Of a DNA stretch of 5,933 bases, positions 1-5,200 are shown piece after piece (within the stretch, counting starts at the first letter, position 1; each line of letters starts with the position of its first letter). The notes beneath the pieces are model-generated. The model saw only the letters and a program-made list of their open reading frames with translations. It ran no database searches and was not told the origin of the DNA. The DNA lies in contig DNXB01000272.1 of the NCBI GenBank assembly GCA_003506995.1, forward strand, positions 1 to 5,933, read 5' to 3'. A program made the translations under genes and the position numbers. Origin of the DNA: Verrucomicrobiales bacterium. Lineage in GTDB: Bacteria; Verrucomicrobiota; Verrucomicrobiia; Verrucomicrobiales; Verrucomicrobiaceae.

Positions 1-302
1 GCGGCCATGGTGGCATCAATGGCGGTGCCAATTTGCACCCGAAGCTCTACGTCCAGATGTATCAAGCCGCCGCCGCGCAGGATTTGCAGCGCACGCGTGA
101 GCTTCACGCCAAGGTCATGCAGATCGCCGGCAGCATCTACACCGTCGGTCGTCATAAGAGCGCCATCATCAAAGGCCTCAAGTGCGCCCTCAGCCTGCTC
201 GGCATCTGCGAAGACCATATGGCCGAGCCTTTCCACCGCTTCCGCGATGCCGAACGCGAGATCATTCGTGAAAGACTCACTGCCCTCGGCCTCATCGCAT
301 GA
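1..302 (+). CDS. DapA/NanA-family aldolase-lyase, C-terminal part (5' end outside window)
   Basis: The first complete codon is at 3 and the stop TGA is at 300-302, leaving about 99 residues of the C-terminus. The visible start, GHGGINGGANLHPKLY, matches the late-barrel Gly-rich/Asn-Pro segment of the dihydrodipicolinate synthase/N-acetylneuraminate lyase family. The helical tail that follows, with GRHKSAIIKGLKCAL, a LLGIC turn and a final LTALGLIA, is the family's usual C-terminal helical region ('aiK..l.llGi ... l..lGl'). Family members are cytoplasmic class I aldolases or dehydratases acting on 2-keto acids through a Schiff-base lysine. That lysine and the substrate-deciding residues lie upstream and cannot be seen, so DapA, NanA and sugar-acid aldolase cannot be told apart. 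The nearby secreted sialidase-like genes make a sugar-acid or N-acetylneuraminate lyase role attractive, but this is inference. The stop overlaps an ATG at 299 (ATGA). Confidence 0.85.
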   Translation, partial: GHGGINGGANLHPKLYVQMYQAAAAQDLQRTRELHAKVMQIAGSIYTVGRHKSAIIKGLKCALSLLGICEDHMAEPFHRFRDAEREIIRERLTALGLIA

Positions 303-1102
303 ACACGCTGCTGGAGCCTCGACACCCGTCGGGAATCATGTTTGACTGGCGCCCGGCCATGCAAGATACTCCGCCTCATGAACACCAAACCCGCGATCTA
401 CCTCACCGACCCGGCGGAGATGCTCAAGGCACGCTTGAGTCAGCCGCGCGTCACCTCCGAGGAGGCTCGTCGCCAACGCGAGCATCTGGAGCGCGTGGTC
501 GAAGCCACCTCCAGGGCCGCGAAACCCGCGATCTCGACGCATGGGCTCGCGAAAGCGGATGCCTGATCGCTCCTCACGCCTACCGCGGCAAACTCGAAAA
601 AGGCGGTGAGGAGCATCGCGGTTTCTATGATCCCGAAACCGGACGCTATATGAAGGCCACGCATCCAGGAAGATCAGGCTTTACCATGATTACCTCGGAG
701 GGCGGCCTTCCTGCCTTTGTGCATGCGACACCACTGGAGTATCTGGAGCGCCTTTTGATGCAAAACAGCTTGTTTGGCGATGACATCCAGCTCCTCGGCG
801 TAATGGAGGAGGATAGTCGGCAAGTCATTCTGACCAGCCAGCCCTTCATTCACGGTTCCGAGGCCACCCTGACAGAAATCGAGCTGTATTTCCGCTCCAT
901 GTGGTTTCAGCCCGTCACCGGTCTGAACGCGGGCCGCCGTGACTCCCCTGCTTTCTATCGCGATCTGGACGAGACGCTCGTCCTGGATGCCCATCAGGGA
1001 AATTTCATCAAAGACAACACCGGCCACATCATCCCCATCGACCTCATCCTCGTCCGTGCCGATGCCGCCCTTCAAAAAGCTCTCGAACCTCTACTATCAT
1101 GA
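299..1102 (+). CDS. Kinase-like protein resembling polyvalent-protein Ser/Thr/Tyr kinases (start uncertain)
   Basis: The frame is open from an ATG at 299 (ATGA overlap with the aldolase stop) to TGA at 1100-1102, 267 codons. Only about residue 75 onward (base 521 on) looks genuinely coding. In numbering from 299, a Gly-rich segment with GGEEH at 102-106 precedes K119 (GRYMKATHPG), a candidate nucleotide-binding lysine. Residues 176-194 (VILTSQPFIHGSEATLTEI) resemble the hinge region of this kinase group. DAHQGNFIK at 230-238 looks like the catalytic loop, and IIPIDLIL at 244-251 supplies a DFG-equivalent Asp (D248). This pattern matches the kinase domain named for polyvalent proteins; assignment is by motif, without a search. 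No signal peptide, so probably cytoplasmic. In-frame ATGs are at 299, 338, 359 and then only 650, which would delete K119 and the Gly-rich segment. The natural N-terminus may therefore be encoded in the 378-566 frame. The stop overlaps the next gene's start as ATGA. Confidence 0.6.
   Translation: MNTLLEPRHPSGIMFDWRPAMQDTPPHEHQTRDLPHRPGGDAQGTLESAARHLRGGSSPTRASGARGRSHLQGRETRDLDAWARESGCLIAPHAYRGKLEKGGEEHRGFYDPETGRYMKATHPGRSGFTMITSEGGLPAFVHATPLEYLERLLMQNSLFGDDIQLLGVMEEDSRQVILTSQPFIHGSEATLTEIELYFRSMWFQPVTGLNAGRRDSPAFYRDLDETLVLDAHQGNFIKDNTGHIIPIDLILVRADAALQKALEPLLS
342..370 (+). promoter_or_regulatory. Putative sigma70-type promoter for the gene(s) starting at 378
   Basis: TTGACT at 342-347 (5 of 6 to the -35 consensus) and GATACT at 365-370 (4 of 6 to the -10 consensus) are separated by exactly 17 bp, in the gap after the aldolase stop. 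The expected transcription start, 6-8 bases past the -10, falls at about 376-378, on or beside the ATG at 378. That would give a leaderless or nearly leaderless mRNA, and no Shine-Dalgarno motif precedes this ATG. Prediction by eye only. Confidence 0.5.
378..566 (+). CDS. Small 62-aa protein, or N-terminal part of a frameshifted kinase-like gene
   Basis: ATG at 378, stop TGA at 564-566. The product begins MNTKPAIYLTDPAEML and continues into a charged, probably helical stretch rich in E and R (SEEARRQREHLERVVEATSR). I do not recognise a family. Coding signal is strong: of the first 48 codons about 40 end in G or C, against about 24 of 48 in the overlapping frame of the longer reading frame. 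Composition is protein-like here, whereas the other frame gives an R/H/P/G/S-rich sequence typical of out-of-frame reading. A good promoter sits just upstream with its predicted start at the ATG. The last third overlaps the kinase-like coding region, which has no usual start codon between the ATG at 359 and the one at 650. So this is either a separate small gene partly overlapping the next one, or the true N-terminus of the kinase-like protein with a frameshift at about 480-563. Confidence 0.55.
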   Translation: MNTKPAIYLTDPAEMLKARLSQPRVTSEEARRQREHLERVVEATSRAAKPAISTHGLAKADA

Positions 1103-2196
1103 AATCCATTCTCTGCGTTCTCCTCCTCTCTGCGTTGCCACTTCAGGCCACCGATCCCGCCATCGTGAAAACCGAATTCATCTACGACACCGGCCCTTAC
1201 CCGCAGATCCACGCGACCACGATCACCGAGACGCCGACCGGGCTCGTCGCCGCGTGGTTTGGCGGCACTGCGGAACGGAACCCGGATGTTGGCATCTGGG
1301 TTTCGCGTCATGTCGAAGGCAAATGGACCGAAAGCGTCGAAGTGGCGAATGGCATCCAGCACACGCTCACGGATGGCAAGGTCGTGCGCCATCCCACCTG
1401 GAATCCCGTCTTCTTCCAGCCGAAGGACGGCCCTTTGATGCTTTTTTACAAAGCCGGTCCCACGCCGCAGACCTGGTGGGGCATGCTGACCACCTCCACC
1501 GATGGCGGCAAGACCTGGGAGCAGCCGCATCGGCTTCCCGAAGGCATCCTCGGCCCGGTGAAAAACAAGCCGGTGCAGTTTCCCGATGGCAGCATTCTCT
1601 GCCCGACCAGCGAGGAAACACCCGCCGCAGAGAAAGGCGAAAAAGAGACCTGGAGCGTTCACTTCGAGCGCACGCGTGACTTTGGCAAAACGTGGGAACG
1701 CACTCCGCCGACGCACGATGGCAAAACCATCCAGGCCATCCAGCCGAGCATCCTTGATCTCGGCGGGGACAAGCTGCTCGCCCTCGGCCGCTCGCGTCAG
1801 GATCGCGTGTTTGAAATCCGCAGCGCTGACGGCGGCAAGACCTGGGGCGAGATGACGCTCGGCACCCTGCCGAACAACAACAGCGGCACCGATGCCGTCA
1901 CACTCGCCGACGGCACGCACCTCATCATCTATAACCACATCGCCGGCACACCTGGAAAATGGGGCGGCAAACGCACGCCGCTGAACCTCGCATCATCGAA
2001 GGATGCGCAAAACTGGAACGCCGCGCTCGTGCTCGAAAGCGATCCCGGCGAATACAGCTATCCCGCCATCATTCAGACCAAGGACGGCCTCGTCCACATC
2101 ACCTACACGTGGAAGCGCCAGAAGGTGAAGCACGTCGTTGTCGATCCCTCCAAGTTGACCACGAAGCCCATCGTCGATGGCCAGTGGCCGCAGTGA
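1099..2196 (+). CDS. Secreted sialidase-like BNR/Asp-box protein (BNR_2 type), 365 aa
   Basis: The start ATG at 1099 overlaps the kinase-like stop (ATGA, 1099-1102), and an N-terminal signal peptide follows immediately: K2, a hydrophobic core to about residue 15, cleavage probably after LQA at 17. The mature protein is a single beta-propeller of the sialidase superfamily. Asp boxes of the S-x-D-x-G-x-T-W type lie at 133-140 (STDGGKTW), 192-199 (TRDFGKTW) and 242-249 (SADGGKTW), with a degenerate one at 300-306 (SKDAQNW). The end pattern EYSYPAII (318-325) and HITYTWKRQKVKH (333-345) is typical of BNR_2 proteins. The Arg-Ile-Pro motif of classical sialidases is absent; YPQIH (34-38) stands near where it would be expected. 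Glycan hydrolysis or binding outside the cytoplasm is likely, but the substrate is not certain to be sialic acid. No Shine-Dalgarno motif precedes the start, so coupling through the overlap is likely. It is a paralogue of the C-terminal domain of the next gene, roughly two-thirds identical by eye. Confidence 0.88.
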   Translation: MKSILCVLLLSALPLQATDPAIVKTEFIYDTGPYPQIHATTITETPTGLVAAWFGGTAERNPDVGIWVSRHVEGKWTESVEVANGIQHTLTDGKVVRHPTWNPVFFQPKDGPLMLFYKAGPTPQTWWGMLTTSTDGGKTWEQPHRLPEGILGPVKNKPVQFPDGSILCPTSEETPAAEKGEKETWSVHFERTRDFGKTWERTPPTHDGKTIQAIQPSILDLGGDKLLALGRSRQDRVFEIRSADGGKTWGEMTLGTLPNNNSGTDAVTLADGTHLIIYNHIAGTPGKWGGKRTPLNLASSKDAQNWNAALVLESDPGEYSYPAIIQTKDGLVHITYTWKRQKVKHVVVDPSKLTTKPIVDGQWPQ

Positions 2197-2197
2197 C

Positions 2198-2259
2198 GTA
2201 GATTCGAGTGGCACTCGAATCCGAACCAACAAGCCGATTCGATTGCCAATCGAATCTAC
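2198..2259. repeat. REPIN/BIME-like pair of inverted REP hairpins with GTAG heads
   Basis: The 67-bp gap between the two sialidase-like genes is almost filled by two palindromes. Unit 1 is GTAG (2198-2201), then ATTCGAGT, loop GGC, ACTCGAAT (2202-2220). Unit 2 is the same design inverted: ATTCGATT, loop GCC, AATCGAAT (2237-2255), then CTAC (2256-2259), which is GTAG on the other strand. The outer arms also pair with each other: the first 10 bases (2198-2207) are the exact reverse complement of the last 10 (2250-2259), so one long cruciform could form. A GTAG tetranucleotide 5' of a hairpin is the known hallmark of REP sequences mobilised by RAYT (TnpA-REP) enzymes, and an inverted pair is a REPIN or BIME. 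Neither hairpin has a trailing T-tract, so it is not an ordinary intrinsic terminator. It could still stabilise the upstream mRNA end or weaken read-through. Confidence 0.75.
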
Positions 2260-2263
2260 CATC

Positions 2264-5200
2264 ATGAAACCGCTCCTCACCTTTGCGATCTCTGCGTTCT
2301 TTTGCGGCCACTCCCTCGCTGCGAACAATCCAGCATCACCCATCATGCTCTCCGGCCAGTGGTTGCCGGAAAGCTCGCATCAGCTCGACTTCGCCAGGCT
2401 GCCGCGTGTGCCGGGCGAGCATGTCGTGATCAATGATGTGACCGCCAAGGGCAACGACTCCTCACAGCTCGACAAAAAGAACGGCGGCGTGAACCAGCAC
2501 AACTACCTCGCGCATCACGACGGCCAGTTTTGGGCGATGTGGAGCGATGGACCGGGCATTGAGGATCGTGTGGGGCAGCGCGTGAAGTTTGCGACGAGTC
2601 CCGATGGTTTGAAATGGAGCACGTCGCAATTTCTCACGCCCGTGCCGCCAAACTCCGGCCCCGATTCGCCGCACTACGCCACGCGCACGGACAAAGGCAT
2701 GCGCCACATCGCGCGCGGCTTCTGGAAACGCGATGGCGAGCTGCTCGCGCTCGTCACGCTTGATGAAGCCGCCGGTTTCTTTGGCAAGAGCTTGGAGCTG
2801 CGCGCCTTCCGCTTCAACAAAACAAGCGCCGCATGGGAGGATGCTGGTGTGGTCTTCAAAAACGCCATCAACAACTTCCCGCCGCTCAGGCTGCGCACCG
2901 GCGACTGGATGATGTCGCGCCGCACTTATGATTACTCCAAGACCGGCGTGCATTTCCTCGTCGGCGGCGTGAAGGCTCTCGACGACTGGCAGTCTTTCCC
3001 CGTGCTCGGCACCGCCTCCGAGTTGAAGGCCGAGGAGCCGGATTGGTGGATTTTGCCCGACAACACCCTCGCCGCCGTCTTTCGCGACAACCGCCGCAGC
3101 GGTTTTCTTTATCGCGCCTTCTCCTCCGACGACGGCCGCACCTGGAGCAAGCCGGTGAAGACGAACTTCCCCGATGCCACCTCCAAGATCAGCGGCCTGC
3201 GTTTGAGCGATGGTCGCTACGTCCTCGTCTCGAATCCAAACCCGAAGAAGCGTGATCCGCTCACGCTCTCGCTCAGCGAAGACGGCCTCGTCTTCACCAA
3301 GATGCTTTACCTCGTCGGCGGTCGTCACATTGATTATCCGCACGTCATCGAGCACGAAGGCAGCCTGTTCATCGCCTTCGCCGGCGGCAAGCAGTCCGTC
3401 GAAGTGCTGAAGGTGAAACTCAGCGATGTGGATGCCGCTACGATGCCGGACAAGCCGCTCATCCATGCCAAAGCCACTGCCGTTTCAACGACCCAGACCT
3501 CAGGTGAATGGATGGATCTCGGCAGCGAAGGCGACCGCCTCTACCTGAGCGCCGCGCTGACCGTGCCTGCGCGTGGGCAAAGCGCCACGCTCAGTCTTGC
3601 CACCAGCACGAATCAAAATCGCGTCACCATCGGCGTCAACTCCACCGGCCATCTCACCGCCGAACTCTTCGACGAAAAAATCCATGGCCCGGAACTCAAA
3701 GCTGGAGAGAAGCTTTCGGTGCTCGTCCGCATTCTCAGCCACTCCGGCAAACCCGATGAACTGTTTGTGCAAACCGGACCCGCCGGAAGCATCCCGCCGG
3801 AACCCGCCGCAGTGGATGGCTGGACGCTGGTCAACCAACAAGGCGACAGCCAGGCCAATCTCTCCCGCGTGATCCTCACGGATGACCTCGCCGCGCCCGC
3901 CTTCACCCAGGTGCGCATCGCCAGCAGTCATGCGTCGCTCGCCCAGGCCGCGCCGGTGAAGGTCGCGATCAAGCCGTCCGCGCCGCGCCTTGACCTCTCC
4001 CCTCCGCATCCAGAAAAGAACCCCGGCTCCCAGCTCATGCTCACCGGCGACTGGGTGCCTGCTGACACGCACACGCTCGATTTCTTCAACCTGCCGCTGA
4101 TTCCCTCCCTGCACGCCATCGTCAACGACGCCCGCCCGCTGGAAGGCCATCGCGTCAATCAGCACAACTACCTCGTGCATCACGCGGGCCGTTTTTGGGC
4201 AATGTGGAGCGACGGCCCCGGCGGGTCCAACGGACCCAACAAAGTGCCGCATCATGACCTGGCCGATCAGCACGTCGCCTTCGCCAGCAGCGCAGATGGC
4301 CTCACTTGGGAAGCCCCTGGCAACATCACCGGCAAACCCGATGAAGGTTACGGCTGGATCGCGCGCGGCTTTTGGGAGCGTGAAGGAAAATTGCTCGCCC
4401 TTGCCAGCCGATACAAAGCGGTTGGTTATGCAGGCCCGGGCCTTTCGTTGCACGCCTTTGAACTGACGAGCGCCGAACCCACCGCGTGGAAGCCTCTCGG
4501 CATCGTGTTTGACGACACGCTCAAAAACTTTTCCCCCATCCTCCTGCCCAGCGGCGAGTGGATGATGAACCGACGCGATGGCAACCGCGCCGTGCATTTT
4601 CTGCGTGGAGGCATCAAATCCTTCAACGACTGGCAGTCCACGCCGATGATGTCCTACAGCGAGAACGGCCTCACCGCCGAGGAGCCCGACTGGTGGGTGC
4701 TGCCGGATGGCAATCTCTGCGCCCTCTTCCGCGACAACGGCGGCTCCGGTTGCCTCTTCCGCGCCTTTTCCACCGATGAAGGCCGCACCTGGACGAAACC
4801 CGTGCGCACGAATTTCCCCGACGCCAAATCCAAGTTCAGCGCCCTGCGCCTCAAAGACGGCCGCTACGCGCTCGTCTCCAATCCCAATCCCAAACGACGT
4901 GATCCACTCACCCTCGCCGTCAGCGACGACGGCCTCACCTTCCACACCCTCGGCCTACTCGTCAGCGGCCGCCACATTGATTATCCGCACCTCATCGAGC
5001 ACGGCGACTCGCTCCACATCGCCTTCAACACCGTCAAACAAACCTGCGAAGTCCTGAAGGTGAAGCTCAGCGATGTGGATGCCATAAAAATGCCCTCAAG
5101 GCCGCTGGTCGCGCATCCTGCCATTCGCAAAAGCGAGTTCATTTACGACACCGGCCCGTATCCGCAGATCCACGCCACGACGATTGTGGAAACACCCACC

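Noticed and set aside
519..530. Programmed -1 frameshift site (GCGAAACCCGCG)
   Set aside because: It contains homopolymer triplets but does not fit the X-XXY-YYZ slippery pattern in the reading phase used, and I saw no clear downstream stem-loop. An ordinary frameshift or overlapping genes are simpler.
2198..2259. Rho-independent terminator after the 365-residue gene
   Set aside because: The stems are strong, but neither is followed by a T-tract and the stem sequence is AT-rich. The GTAG heads and inverted pairing fit a REP doublet better.
2297..2325. Lipoprotein signal (Cys at residue 14 of the large protein)
   Set aside because: The residues before the Cys (A-F-F) do not fit a lipobox, while SLAA at 17-20 gives a normal signal peptidase I site.
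3500..4945. Long antisense reading frame of 481 codons (and similar ones at 2462-3466 and 1072-1938)
   Set aside because: They lie opposite genes with recognisable domains on the + strand. Their products are low-complexity G/A/V/E/R-rich sequences, as expected from the complement of GC-biased codons, and show no motif.
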